64,000 nt of DNA from Climacium dendroides (taxonomy: Eukaryota > Streptophyta > Bryopsida > Hypnales > Climaciaceae): the NCBI GenBank assembly GCA_950106755.1, contig OX467084.1, forward strand, positions 35,653,213 through 35,717,212, read 5' to 3'. The position numbers and the translations under genes are program-made. Numbering within the stretch: the first letter of the stretch is position 1; each line of letters starts with the position of its first letter. This document shows, in pieces, positions 23,044-38,200 of this stretch. A model generated the notes under the pieces. It had not been told where the DNA came from, did not search any database, and saw nothing but the letters and a program-made list of their open reading frames with translations.

Positions 23044-26000
23044 GATCTAATACTACTTGCTAGAATGATATTGTATGTAGCTATGGGGACAACTTTAATT
23101 AAATTAAAAATCAAGATTTGAAGTTTTCTGAAACGACTCTTTGAAGGAGTTGAAAAACAAATAATTTTAATGTTGCAAATACCTAAATATCATAAAAGGG
23201 ACAAATGGTAAAATTCAACTCATTTAATGCCAAAAATTTAATAGTTTAATTTTAACTGAAATATCATATGCACAATCAAGTTTCAAAATCTTTTTGTCTA
23301 GTCACATGAAGGACCAACTTCATTCACATGGTGAAGAGGTCCCTCTTATATTAAAGTTCATTGTTCTTCATCAATCCTCAAAGGCTATGAAGTATTTGGA
23401 GTGAAGTGGGAGTTCAAAGAAAAAATGAAGTAATTGTGTTTGCACCAAAACTTTGGACCTCATTTACGCCCTACACTCCTATTGCCTCCTTGGGAGACAA
23501 AATGAATTTAGGGTAAGTTCCTACATTCTCAATTTTTTGTTGGAATTTTTAGATTTTATTTTGAAGATAGAAAAATACATTATCTTTCTAGGAATATAAT
23601 TTTTATTTTGATGATTCTTGAGTGAAAAAGTTATGCCACCCTAAGCCTAAGCTAAAGTTTGTAGGGTAGCATCAAAAAAATAATAAAAAGTCAAAATTTT
23701 ATTTCTCAAAGAAAGTATTTTTTCTATTTTGATTCTTTAAATTTGGATTAGTGATGAAAAAGCTACAGTCAATCTTGTTTTTCAAGTAATCCAAGCATCT
23801 TCTTAGAAAAATAATTTATATAATTCATTATTAACCAAAAGAAACCCAAACACATAGCTAACCACCTCAAACTTGCACAGGATTTGCTTTAAGAAAATAC
23901 CTTACTTCTATGTAAGGGGCCACCACAAGCCTCTGGCATCCTTAAAAGTAACCAAGACATTCATGGAGATGTACATAGAGTGATGATGGGATTTTGGGGG
24001 GGGTGCCCAACCTTAAGCTTATTACAAATTGTAGAAGTTGGTTGTTGGCTTCTCAAGTATGATAATATTGGATCCTTTTGCAATTTTGATAAGACAATTG
24101 TTGACTTTTCAAAGTCCTTGTTCCTACATAGGCTTGAAACTTGTTGTGCTTGTTCAAAATGTCTACATAAGAATTAATTATTTTGTGTACAAGATCAGGT
24201 CTAAGTCAATCATAGTAGTTTCAAAACTTGTTAAGTACTATTAGTTGCCTCCCTTTACAAAATTCTCCTCATTACATAGCACAATGTCCATGTTATAATG
24301 CTAGGTACTATAAGTTCAAATAGTAATGCTAGACACTATTATGCCAGCTATTCACGTACTTAATGCAATGGGAGGCCTTTGGAGGGAAGGCCCTTGCATT
24401 GCAGGAGGCCTTTGGGGAGAAGCTTCCCACTATACAAAAACCACAAGAACAATATGTAGATTAGGTATGTCATAGATTACAAATTCTAAACTATGAATAT
24501 ATAGCAATATAATTAATTAATAATATTAAAATATATTATGATGTATTTCTAATATATTATAAATTAAATAATATTACTATATATTAAACTAATAATATAT
24601 ATTCAAAATCAAATGTATAACTAGGCAATGTATAATGTTTGTCATAAAATATGGATTCATTTTAGAATGCTTCAAACCTTGAAGTATTAATGAAAGATCT
24701 TGATATACTATTTGGATTGGTTGCCAATATGTTCAATAATACACAATTGTTTACATATTTAGATGTGTGTATATGTTGACACTTCAAAGTTTTTAAAGAA
24801 GTATTTGAATATTGTTCTTATTATTGAATTGCGTTAATTTTTTGTAGGATCTTTTTGACAATAAAAAAATGGATTTCATTTCATATTAGTATATATTATT
24901 TAAACATTTTATAAATAAGCTTTGAATTTGAAAGTATTGATTACAAGTGCATTTAAATCAACCTATAATACTTTTATGTTTCAATCATGTACATACTAAA
25001 CAAAAATGTTAATTTTGTTTAATCTGGTGGTCCTTTTAGAACACTTGTTTTGAAATATAAATCCATAGTTGTGTTAAATTCTAAACTTTTATTTACATAT
25101 ATGTTACAATTTTTGGTGAAAGAATCATACTACTTTAACAAAATTGATTTTTCAAGAATTTACAAGGATTGCTTTTGTACAATGGAAAAAATAGTTGTAG
25201 TTACTTTCACATTACATTGACAATTATAAGACTTGGTAATGAGAAAATTGAGCATTCCAAGAACTTGATCAAATGAATCTATATAATGTAGAGAGATGTT
25301 GATGATTAGTGTACAAGACTTGCATATTCTATGCATTGATTGCTATTTGTCCAACAAATCTTAATCTACAAATCACCATCAAACTACATTCCTTTCACCC
25401 AACTTTAATAAAAGAAATGATTTCCTAAACCACCAAAATTTGAAGTTCAAATTTGGAGTGCAATGTGCTTTGGTATGTGTGATTTGCCATCCCTCTTTAG
25501 TTTTCATCTTTTAGATGGCTTTTGGAGCAGTTTACTTTATTTGTTGAATGCCTAAATTTGAGTTTTCTTGTACCTATTCAAAGTTCTTTGGGATGTGCTT
25601 CAGTGATATTAAAAAAAATTCAAGATTTCATGCAATTCTCTCTTTGTCCAGCCTTTGGTTTTGGCTGCTGTTCTTTCTTTCTGCTTTGCAATGGAATTTC
25701 CGTTTGTTTCCAAAGAAAACAAGAAAAGATTTCATGCAATTCCCAGCACAAAGATCATCAGAATCCTGCTCGTACTCAATAGGATGAAGACTCGTAAATA
25801 AATGTGTTCATTCCACAAGCGTGAAATTCAAAGGCATGTCCTCCCCCAACCTAGTGTACATTTCTAAAGTTCCTTGGAACTGAAATGGAACCAATAAGGG
25901 CAATTCACTATTCACTAAAATGTTACACAATAACCAAATCGAAACCTTACAACTTACAAAGCTGATTGACAGCAATGTCTCCGTACCTTGTCTACTCATC

Positions 26001-26210
26001 AAAAAATCAACTGTACAAGACGTTGAACAAATTGGAACAAGAATCTCCAAGGCGTTCAAACCAACTACCAAAACAGGCCCATGACTAGCCGAGAGCCAAC
26101 TAAATCACATGACACCTCTTCATGGCTTGGACGACATGGTCGAAAGAGATCGTTAAAATGAGAAATTCTTCAACTGGTCCATCCCCGTGAAGAGAGTTGA
26201 TGCCCTGCTG
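23044..26210. other. Intergenic DNA ending in the ATXR3 3' flank
   Basis: No gene is supported. The part at 23,500-23,830 is related to 4,500-4,850 (GAAGATAGAAAAA, AATCTTGTTTTTCA). At 24,370-24,425 a GGAGGCCTTTGG string occurs twice. From about 25,750 composition becomes gene-like, and 25,800-26,210 is probably the 3' UTR of the minus-strand methyltransferase gene. Confidence 0.45.
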
Positions 26211-29200
26211 CTACTCTTCATCCCAAGGACCGTGGAACACAGTCTCACGATTCTTGAGCCACTGAATGCATTCTTTGTTCAGCTTCGTTTTAGAGACAGC
26301 TGCATCTAACATCGGACTGCCAAACAGTCCTCTATCACTCTTGAAATTCCATAATTCTGGAGTGAATTTTCGAGTCCACTTCTTTTGTGGTTGGGTCTCC
26401 TGAACGTGCATGAAAATTTCATTAGTACATAAACAATGTCATTTAAAATTTACCCCGTGAGTGTCAAAGTTACCGAGTAGAAAGTTCACTTTGGAAACCA
26501 CTAGTAAGCTATCATAATCGCATGACTAATCTTGGAAAAATGTAGGGCAAAATTTCTTCCGTCTATTTGCACGTTCCTTGAGGCTTCCAAAATGATTTGT
26601 TTCAGCTCCTATAGACATGGAAGCGGTCACATTTTGGCCATTTGCACTTGGGAGTGAACATACGGTAGTAGCGAAGGAGGAACAAGAAAGGTCTAACACA
26701 GAAATGGGTTACGCAATGTTTATCTTAGGAGCTTCAAAACATCCTTAATCTTGACATGAATGGGCTGAGATAGGGGATCGGATGGCCTACCATGTGCGAG
26801 ATCATTCTCTTGCGGTCTTTGTTGCTATATCCACAACGGAAGTCATGTTGAATGGTTCTTGCGTAGCAGGACGAAATATCTGGAAGCATGAGGCAACCAC
26901 GACGGTCCAGGACCAAACTCGCTCCAGGATCTGCCGATGTTTGTCGAAACCATGTAATCAACTGACCCCAAATATAATTCTTGCTGTAGCTCTTACGAAA
27001 CATATACGGTCCAGATCCTGAGTGTTTTGGACCCAAATCGCATGCATATATCAAGATTGGTTGCGATTCAACCATTCCATAATCCTGTCGAGGAGAAAAC
27101 AGCAAACCGTCAGCAAATAATACACTCCTGGTTGTACTACTGATTCCAAACGCACGCCTACATAGGGAACAAAAACTCATCATCTTGTGAAGGACTATTC
27201 AACTCTTAAGGAAATAACTCACATAGTTAGTGAAGAAGTGCTTGGTGTAAGCGTATAGGTGTATCAAATCAGCCGCTGCATCATGGCGACCCACACACGT
27301 TGCTGGAACTTTGCGAAGAGTGTCCCTCAGCCTGGTTTCAAAAACAACTCTCAGTAATGCATGCAAAGTAAAGCAAAATACAAAACTTCCTGCTTGTATA
27401 TAAAGAACTGATGAAAGCAAAGGTGGAAACACTACCAGAGTAGAGACTTCCGAAGGTTTTCTTCTATGTCCCCCCCTGGAGGAGGATTGTGCTCTTGAAT
27501 CTGACGAGTCAAATCTGCCAAACCTTCCGGAGCATGAACAGCCATGCACTGAAGAAGTTCCCCAACCACTGAATCCTTCCCCTTCCATATGAAATCCACC
27601 AACTCATGAGGCTCAAGCATTCGTAGAGGAGGAGGTGCCGTGCTCGCATCGTCGGCATACAGCTTGGTTAAGATATGACGAACCTGAAGAACATAAGGGA
27701 GAAGATCTTTAGCATGCGCACATGCATAGAAAAGCAGAGATCAAATATCTAAGAATACTTCCTCCAAAACAACCATCAAATCCATAGATCACAATCACTC
27801 CTAATCACTCCTCTAATGCCAAACAAGGTGCTCTCAGGTGGACACAAAGTTAAGGACCTTAAATCTTTTAATATTCATGCAGAAGGAACTGCGTCTTCAT
27901 TGAGAAACTTACCTTATCCAAGGTGATGGCAAGATTCTGAAGCCGCTGATTATAGACTCCCTCAGTCTACAAACCCGAAAGAACACGGATTTAGGCAAGG
28001 ACACAAGATCACTCGAATTCAAAGAATTACACATTACGATGAGGAAGCACGGGTAAAAAATAGAAGATTCACTAAGATCTAGAAAGTCAAGAAAATGATA
28101 TGAGCAAAAACATTCATCACTGATAACCTGGACTTCTATGTCTTGTCTGTCGACCTCTAATCCAGTGTGTTTCTGCATGTCTGCCTTCATAAGTTCATCA
28201 GGAAGCTGTTGCCGTTCAAAATTGAGATAAGAAACCTGCACAAGAGCATTTAAATACAATGATTTACTCTGACTATTCAGATTACTCAATTTGTTAGGAA
28301 CAAAATTGGATCTAATGCAGAATCGAAGTTCGATTAATTGGACAATATTATTGCAGACCAGCATATAATAGTGATTACTGCAAGTGTGCATGGCAGTTTC
28401 AAAAGTTCCAGTATAGATTAAATGAAGGCTATTAAACTAAATCATCTTGAGCAAACTGGATAAGAAACAAACAAATAGCATCCACACTCAGGACCTTAGT
28501 AACTGAATTCAAATTGAGAAAAGAAGATCACGTATATCCTTACAATTCCTGCAGCATATTTGATGACCCAATGTGGAAGTCCATCCAGCAAACTTGGTCC
28601 TAGACCAGCCTGCTTCAGATCTTGTTCTTCTCTGAAAGTTACAGATCCACTCGTGCAAGCTTGGAGTAAAAGATTGTGACGGTCAAGGATACCATGGTAC
28701 TCCTTAAGCACCTGCGCCATGAACAATATCTCAAATTGTTTCAGAACAAGTAACGTTCACAAAAAAGAAAAGTAAGAAAAATGAAAAAAAAATTCTCACA
28801 AGCCCGTCAAATACATCTACTTCTACAAAAGGTGCATTAATCTGGGAAAATACATTAAAACAGAGCTGGTATAGAAAAAACATGTTCACGTTTTAAAAGG
28901 ATGAACAAAGGAATCAAAGATTAGAAAGATCTAGCAATCCTAATCCTGCATTTTCAGAGCGAGCACAGTGAAACAGCTAAAAAATCCCATAAAAATAACT
29001 TCCATTCAGCACGAGAGCTCTAACAAGTATGTCAAATTTCCACTGATCCAGATTCATATTCAAAATAGACAGTTACTGCATTTGGAATACTTCAGATCTC
29101 AGCTACCAGATCACAAACATTACTAACGAACAGTAGTGTTCAATTCGGATTTTGTCCAAATGATATCGACAATTCCACAGCCGTCTCGCTCTGTCACTAA

Positions 29201-32200
29201 CCTCGTCATATGCTCCAGGTCCCGTGTAGCATAAGTAACTGCCTTTGCAACCCTGGCTTCCACAGAGGCAGACGGAAGAATCATGCTCTTCCTTGCTCTA
29301 CACAATCCAACAGTCACATATCACGAAGGTAAAAAAAAATATTCTCACAAATGCATATTATGTTTCACTTCATCGCGATAAGCAACTAGAAGCACTAGGA
29401 AAGGGACAACTTAACCCAAGGAATTTGATGTTAAATACGTACCTCAGTGATACAACAATAATCAAAGGTAAGTTCCTCTCCAAACTCAATCTTGCGAAGT
29501 GTATATACACCAATCATGTATTTTCCATTTACAGCTGTAACCCTGCTCAAAAGGACATCACAAGCCCCTTAGCTCCCTAAAAAATATAAATAACATGTAT
29601 CATTGCTAGATCCCCATTCAGTTGCATCCAGAACGAAGTTCATAATTTCTTGTGCGTGTCCAAATATGGCTAATATCTTCCAGCCATGTCCAAATACCTT
29701 TTATACAGAAATTCACTAATTCGGGTCATAAAAGAATACGGCGGATAACAGTTTAGAACTTACTTAGCCTCACAATTGGGTCGGCACGAGTGACATAGTC
29801 GACTTGCAAAATTGGCTTTATGCATTGCATCCACTACAAGTACATCATAACCCAACGAATCACCCTGTATAACAGCTTGCAAGTCAGACCATAGATCAAC
29901 TGACAACAACATGACAGAAAAAGTACCATAAAAGAGATGCTTGGTTCACCATAATTATGCACATTCACAACACACCTTGGGCCGTTCAAACACTATGTTG
30001 TAAAATTCTGGTGCAGGATCCTTGTCCTTTTTTTGTAGAGACCTAATCCCATCTTGCTTCTCATACCATCTCCAAGGTGGATATACCTTTAAAAATGACC
30101 AGAAAATCAATATACAAACAATATTGAATTTCAATTAAAGACTGCCTGGCGGAAAAATGCGAACAGCATGTTTGAAACAAAAACAAGCTTGAGATTGAAG
30201 TAATTCTGAATTTGCAAACAACAAGAACCATGTTGCCATCAAACAATTATCTACCCTCCTAGTCATTAGGAGAAACCAATTAACAATTGCAAAAACTTGC
30301 AAACAACAAGTCTTAATATAACAACTATTAACATAACACCAAATAATATAATACAAGTATTAACATAGTACCTCTCCAAAGAATTCCACAACAAAGTCAC
30401 CGTCGTCAAATCCTTCTGATTTGTTGCACACAACACCGAGGCCCTGATCACCACAAGACACAAGAAGAAACTCATCACAAACTCCAGCTCCAACTCAAGA
30501 AGAGGAAGAAGAAGAAAAAGAAGAAAAGAACACAACGTGAAGCTAAAGAGGAGAAACATGTACCTTTCTATACGCCACATATTTGTCATTGAGATGGTTC
30601 TTCATATTCTTCAGTAAACTTCTGCAGAATACTACCAGGGACTGATCTGTATTTAGATCGTTGCATATGTGTGTAATGACTTTTTCAAGAGGGTACTCCA
30701 TCGGAGCTTTACCACTTCCTGTAAATGAACTCACCTCTCGATTCAAAGTCCGCAGCAATCTCTGCAACATTCCAACAACGTTAAACATTGCAAGTCCGAG
30801 AGTTTTGAACTCGAAACATGCTATACGTAAACACGAACAAAAGTGCTTCAACGAATGCACGCTGCTTCAGTTTCATACAAGGTCGTTATTGAATAAAATC
30901 AAGAATTTTGAAACTGAATGCCCCAGGTGTAACAAATCAATAAAGCATAAAAGAGCGTTAACATCTTTACACTCGTTACTGAAATCAAACCTACCGATGC
31001 GGTCCAAATAAATATGCCGTTTCGTTACAGCTTGCTGACGGGTTTAGGGTTTATATGAGGCAAGGAAATTTATAATTCAACATAACTATCAGCAAGTCAC
31101 ATACAGAAAACGAACCTCTTCAATAAAAAGTTGTTTCTGCCTGTCTGTAAACAATTCAGTGTCTGCGGGCATAGTATTGAGCAACAAATTGTATGTGAAC
31201 GGATCGATTCCATACACCTCTTGCTCCAAAACCTCCTCTCCCAACCGCTTCCGAGGTTTAAATTCTTTCAAGTCCGGAACATCCAAGTGAGCATACCGAT
31301 CCCCACTCTTCTCATTCGCAGCCTTCTCTTCATACCCATCTGGCAGTGACACCTTGCAAAAGACGTAAACATTTGTCACCCCACATCAAGTCCTTCTTTA
31401 GTACCAGTTATTCACACCAAGATACATACTCGCGAATGCATAAAAATATTTTTAGAGAGCGATGAGAAAGAGAGTTATGATACCTTCATCTTTGCAGCCA
31501 CTCTCTCAACATCATCGACAATCCGATACTCTTCAATCACCTCGTACTTGCGAGTCAAAGGAGGAACCATAGCTGCTTTGGTCATCCTAGCCCCCCACCA
31601 CTCTCGGCTGCTGCCTTCACCGAAGCCAGAATATGCATCATCGCTCTCTGTAGCTTCGTTGTAGTCCTCCATAGCCTCATCTACTAATCCAGATTTACTA
31701 GCAATATCCGACCTATCACATTCGAACATACAAAAGAAGCTCATTACTTACGATTGCCATAAAAAGTTCACAAATTAGAATAAAGAAAAAACAGCCAAAG
31801 TAATCAAAATACTTCAAGAAATAAAACAACCCCCCAAAACTGAACTAAACAAGCAGCAGAATCAAAATTTTCACAATCAATTACCCAAAGTCACATTAAA
31901 CTGAATAAATGACCAACAGGAGTTTACCCAGATGTCTCTGTGTCTTCCTCCTCTGGTTCGTCATACAGAGCTTCATCAATGTCCTCTTCGTCAGAACTTT
32001 CAGCTTCTGATTCTGTCCACTGACTTCTTCTCATTCTCGCTCGGCGAGATTCTCTTTCGGCGTCTCTATCAAAGGACACTTGAAGGTCAGACTCCCTACT
32101 CACAATATCAACATCGGACCTGCTATTTATACTACTTAAAACCTTTCTCTTCACAAAGCGTCCCCCTCCTGATCCTGAATCCCAGGATCGCTTTGAACTA

Positions 32201-35200
32201 CGATGTTTCTCAACAGCCAGATCTTTCGAACCCTTTGACTTTACAAGAGTTCGAGTTGAAGTAATACAACTGCTAAGACCCTTGCTTTGACCATCAGCAA
32301 TCTCTCTGTTTTGAGGTTTTGAGAGAAGGTTATCCAATTGTTGTCCAACTTGGTGGACAACTTTGAACAATCTTCCCGCTGTCCTGTACATCAGAGAGTC
32401 GTGTTCCAATCTGCACAAATGTGAAAGCACCGCATCATCTTACAAAACCTTAGGGTAGGAACGAAGTTATTTTCTGTTATATTCCTCATTTTCCATAACA
32501 ACCATGTAAATAAACAAAAATTGTACTTCACACCAAAGAAACCTTTAACAGATCACTACTAGAGCTAGACACCAAGTTTCAAGCGCTAGAAGGGCTGTAA
32601 TACCTGAAGGCACTACGAAGAGGTTGGAGGAGATCTTCTTTGAATAACTTCACTCCATCCTTTCCTCCATAATGTCCAGTTCTCAGTTTTTTCTGTATGG
32701 TGTAAAAGTCTGTTTGAGCTGGCTTGGCAAAGGCTCCTTTACCCTCGGGCACTTGCTCATTCGCCTGCAAACCAAAATATTAGTCAATTTGACGGCGAGA
32801 ATCAGATACTTAGATCCCGTCAAGATAATTCAAACATTCAGATGTCGAAGATATTTTGGCACCATGATTCACATCTAGGGCACAAATGCTTAACTTCAAA
32901 GAGATGACCTCACAATCCAAAATACTGCCACCCAGATATGTCTTCATAATGAACGCCTCAAATTTTATTAGGTTTGACTACGACTATTCGGTTCCACGAT
33001 ATTAAGAAAATCACGGAACATGACTCTGCCCTGGGCATGAAAACAATAAGAAATGAGAAAAGGGAATTGGAGGTACCAAACGAAAAAAGAGATGGTCGGA
33101 ATCAGCTTCCATAACGACTTTAAGTGCCCTCGCCAGTGCCTTATCAAGATCCTTCTCCGTATTCTTAAGATTCCATAGCACTTCCTTTCCAGGATAATCA
33201 GTTTTCTGACCAGAGACTCCTGCTTTCTTTGAAGACCCAAGTGCACCAGATTGCGTCTTGATAATAAGTTTGCTGTTCAGCTTTCGCTTACTGCTGTGGG
33301 CATTCCTCCGTCTTCTGGGAAGCGATTCCTTCTCGTCTACAGTACCGACACTCAGTTGATCATCATTTCGGCCTGCATTAATGCCAAAGCCGTTGCGTAC
33401 TCCATATCCAGGATTCGCTTTAAGTCGCTTAAAATCCCTAGATGGGTATGCCATTTGTAATGCATCCTTGGATAGTGGATCAAGAATGTTGACTCTGCAA
33501 TTTGTTCCTGGACTTTCGCTTCCCTCTGTACTTTTGTCGCGATAACCAATATCATCTAAGGAGCATCCACTGAGGCCATCATCTCCATGTTCTCGCTTAA
33601 TACGGCTGCTCTTCGGATTCACCTTGTTATTCAAAATATGCCGTTGAGAATCAAGACCATTAGGAGCTGCCCATGGATTTCCAACAAATCTTACTTGAGG
33701 ATATAAGTCAACCAATTCTTTCAGCTGGGCACAGCCACTGATTGCAACTTCACGAATGGAAGGGTATGATTTCAGTAAACGTCCAAGACCTTTGGAGCTC
33801 ACATTCAAACAATGATCCAAGGTAATACGTCTCAACTTCCCTCCACCAAAACCCTGTCAAAATATTAAACTCTTGTCATAAGCTGTTCAACACGAATAAC
33901 GAACACAGCAAGAGCACCACAGACAACGAGGGTAGCTACAAAATATCTCGCGCTTATCCGACATTAAAGTAAAAATGTTCACAAATAGACGAAAATTGAC
34001 AAGAAGACCGAGAAAAAACTTCACGAGTCCGAAGCCTCTGGTAAGAAACGTACCAACAACCCATCAAGAATGGCATCATTGCAATGCAATCCTAACCCAG
34101 ACATGTCAGCATGTTTGGTGGAATTTTTGATGTCTTGCGCACAATACTTCCATCGCCGACAAGTGGACATAGCTGCAGCCAAAGATTTAGGATCGCCCCG
34201 TAGCAAGCGCATAACTTTTGACAACACCCTAGATGATAACGATTCCCATCCGGTCTGCAATGGACTTGCTCCTGCAACCAAGCTTAAGTGCTGTTCATAT
34301 ACCAAACCTGTTTCAGATATTTCCTGGTCAGAAGGAACTTCCTTAGCCATTGTTCCTGTAGAGGTTGCCATAGTTGCATGAACAGCCACTTGGGATGTTG
34401 TGCTACTGTTACTTCCATCCACCTCGACAGCAGACATGTGGGGTATGTTCCGCCTGCAGAGCTGCACGTCTTCGACATATTGTCCGCCTTCACTCCAGAT
34501 ATTATGTTCAGCCATCAGTAGGCTGCCATCCACATTTGAAGAGACTGTTTCTGTGAGAAGACAGGAGCGACTGTAAGATACTCACCGTCATCTTGCATGT
34601 CTAAAATTAGAACTAGTAAAGCATGTAGCCGTTGGAATTCACTGAATTAGTACTTCTACAGACTGCTCAAAGTAGATTCTAAGTTAGATTCAGAACACTA
34701 CATCAACAAACCATTCAAGGACATGTACCTGAACCCAGAGGAGCACAATCGGCAGCCTTATCTTTCCTCATTCTGAAAGACTTGGCATTGAAAGGGGAAG
34801 TAACATCAAGTGCCAACTGGTCAAGATTAAGCATGACACTTGGAGATTGCAGGGCTGGACTGGGCACATCCTGGATCTCTTTATCAGTAACCTGTGACCT
34901 GAGGGATTCTACATCCTGTCTTTTATCATTACCAGACTTCCCACCAAGCTTCTTAAGTCCAATGCTTCGCTTTGCTTCTTGCAGACCTGTTAACGAATCC
35001 GTTTCTTCTCCCAATGCAATATCCAGAGGTACAGCTTCCGGCAGTGCGGCCGACCGTTTAGAATTAGACCAGATATCCAATGCATCGTTAAAAAAGCCTG
35101 CAAAACTGCCTCTGAAAGATTTCATGACGAGTTCGTGTAGTTTCCCGTCGGTGTACCCAAGAAATTGTGGATGCTCACGATGAAATATTGAGGAACTAAC

Positions 35201-38200
35201 ACTTTGCACAGGAGTATCTAAATGTAACTCTTTCAAAGCACTATTTGCAGGGTCTCCCAGAGGACTAGTGAATTTCTTAGAGTAGTTCTGCTCAAGAGAG
35301 TGAGATATTAGTGTCGATGTAGAAGCTGGACCATGTGCATCGAAATATTGTATAAGATGAGAGACTGGTACCCAGACATTATCGCTCTTTCTGAATACAC
35401 TAGCTCCAGCAGGCAACACTCCTTCTGCAACAAATCCCTGTAAAGCAGAGAGAAGGAATGGACCCCTCTCGTGACCTGCAGCATCCAAGTAATGCCAAAC
35501 ACCATTTTCCAGCTGCAACTCATGCCTTCTTAATACCGCAGAGGCCAGATCCTTGCTGCACTTGGACGAGGTAGCAGGCGCATTACCATAAAACACGGAT
35601 AGATCTTGGGCGTCACCAGCAGACTGCTGATCCGGTTGTAGATAAGAGTACGCCACCTCTCCAGAATTACGGACACTATTTCTGCCACTGAGATCAGTTG
35701 GCGTTCCATTGTGCAAGTTAGTATCAAAAGTAGTCCCTGGGTGAGCAACTTGGGCTGTAACAGTGACACCAGTCTGATTTGCAGACGAAGCACTCCTCCG
35801 TAATGTATTTGCCATTTCAGGCTTCTTTCTTGTGACACGCGTTTGCCCTGACTTCCTCAGAGGATTTATATTTGAGCCAGGTTCTTTCCCTCGAATTCCA
35901 GACATATCCATATGAACATTTACACCAACATTCAATGCTTTTGAGGGTTTAGGAGTAGATGCAGCTCCTTTTGTTGAAAAGACTTCAGAAGGGCCACCTA
36001 GATGAGATAAAGGTCCAACTTTTCCAGCACTTGGTTCAGTAGGATGGGGAGGCGGACCATCAAGAGAATTTTCCATTTTGTAAACAGCTGCACAGGCCCA
36101 ACCTGGAATCTCCAATTTCCTGTGCTGCGGGATCACAACTCCGTGCGTCAGCCTCCGGGGATCTAAAACTCCACCGTTACCAACTTCACAAAGACTGACG
36201 CCCATGTTCATGACTTCCTTTCTCCAACTCATAACTTTGCTTCCAGAGCCTCCTGCTGCTTCAACTTTCTCTGTCTGAGTGAGTCTCCAATCCCCCCCTG
36301 CCGTAGGATACTTGCAGCAATTCGTGTTGCTAACTTGTGTGGATAACTTCGCTTTCCCAGGAGACTGAGCATTAACCGGTGGAGGAGTCACACCAATGTC
36401 ACACGCAGCAGGAATATCACCTCTAACGACAATATCCTGCGCCTCCAAGTGAAGGCGAGGAACAGTCGAAATTCCTGCAAGAACGTTTCAAGCGCCATTG
36501 ATTAAACTCTTCCTTATAGCCAGAAGCCTATGCCAAGCTAAAGCATTTTGCGCTTCTCTTGGTAAAATTATCAAATGTTTCTATATTCCAACTGCATTCC
36601 TCCACACTTACAACAAAAAATAAAACTCAAAATCGGCTCAGGTTGAACCTGTTGAAGAGATATTGTTACTAAGCCACGACGTCTTGAACTAAGACGTTTC
36701 AACTTACACTCTAACACTAATAACCTTCAACTCTACCCACCTTCACTCCCGCCCTCGAAGTCATCTTCAGTAATTCGCTGTGATGCAGCCATCAGGGCAT
36801 CTGCAGCAACAGAAGACTCCTGATTTATTGTCCTCGTGGTAACCGTGGCCGTCAAATTTTCTCGTGACTAGGCAGGTAAGGGAACACACAAGCACCCCAC
36901 AGCAGACAAATATCTAAAATAGCAACCGAAGTTGCCTCCCACAGAAAAGGCTCAACAATCTTAAGTACAGCGGGGGCAGATCAGTACTCCACTGATAAAA
37001 ATCTCTTCACGCTATTGACAACCAAATGAAAACCAAATACCAGAATGAATATAAGACTCAACTCGAACTCAAATAAGCTCAACTCAAATATTATCAAACC
37101 CTACTTGGACTCAAAAGGGCTTGGCTGAGACCATACCTCAAGCCTTTATCATGCAACATAAATATTTCAAGGGAGGAAAGGAATCACGTTTACTACTGCC
37201 ACGAAGACATACCTGCTACACTGTCTTGTTCTCTTCCTTGAACAAGAGGAAAGTTCAGCATCAGCTTCTCTACTCTTGCATCGATATTGTACTGTTCCTC
37301 ACATACGGGAGCTTCAGTGTTCACTCTTTCGCTTCCATTCACCATGCTCACGCCTCCCTCTGCTTGACAAGCTGTACAACTTTGACGAGACTGAGCCCCT
37401 CCTAAAAGATCCACATGCGGACAAACCTTATGCTCTGCGGATGACCACCCTATCATCTCGTCGTTCCTCGTCATGTGCTCTGGCTGAAATTGCTGTCCTG
37501 TTAATTCGGGCATTCCTGAACGCCTTGCCAAGGAATTATTCCGATCATTACGTAACGACTCTCCGAATCCACCTGAGTCGAACCTAACAGTTTCAGCGCG
37601 TTCACTTGGCTGATGACAATTATTCCAGTCACTTGAATGACGCCATCTCCACCCTGAGTTAATGCTGGGATCACGGGCCGGCACAGAAGAGACTAGTGCA
37701 TTAAGAGGCTCATGTGATTCCCTAGGATTGAAAGCCGGAGGAGTTGAGCTGAGAGCATGGGATGGCATGTTGGAATTCGCCTCACTAGGCGTCAAATCAA
37801 CTTCCGACGCGATAGGGTCAGCATTCCTCTTAAAAATGTCACCGGAGGCTAAACGTGCCCCGCTGCAGTCACCACGAAAGTTCATCTCACCATCCAGATT
37901 ACAAACCGCAGAACCAAATACAGGACCTGCAGGGCTCTTGTCACTCTGCAAAGCAACTTGGCAGATTGCTCCATTACGAAATTGATACGCTTCATTACCA
38001 GCTGAAAGTGATTCAGCACCTTCCTTCCCCTTTCCATTAACTCTCCTTTCCAAGCTAGGATTTACCGCAGTTGCTTTTGCCTTGAAATCGGTCCTCAGAC
38101 TAGATGAGTTATCTGACCGCGACCACACCTCTCCATCATTGATTGCGTTTCTCACCCTAACATCCTCTAAACCTGGACTGCGCTCATTCTTTGAAGCAGC

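Noticed and set aside
32968..33043. A possible 33-base micro-exon (GRVMFRDFLNI) between ATXR3 exons 4 and 5
   Set aside because: An AG acceptor exists and the frame fits, but the donor (ATC-GTGGAA) is poor and exon 4 joins exon 5 in phase without it. I could not confirm the segment against ATXR3 homologues.
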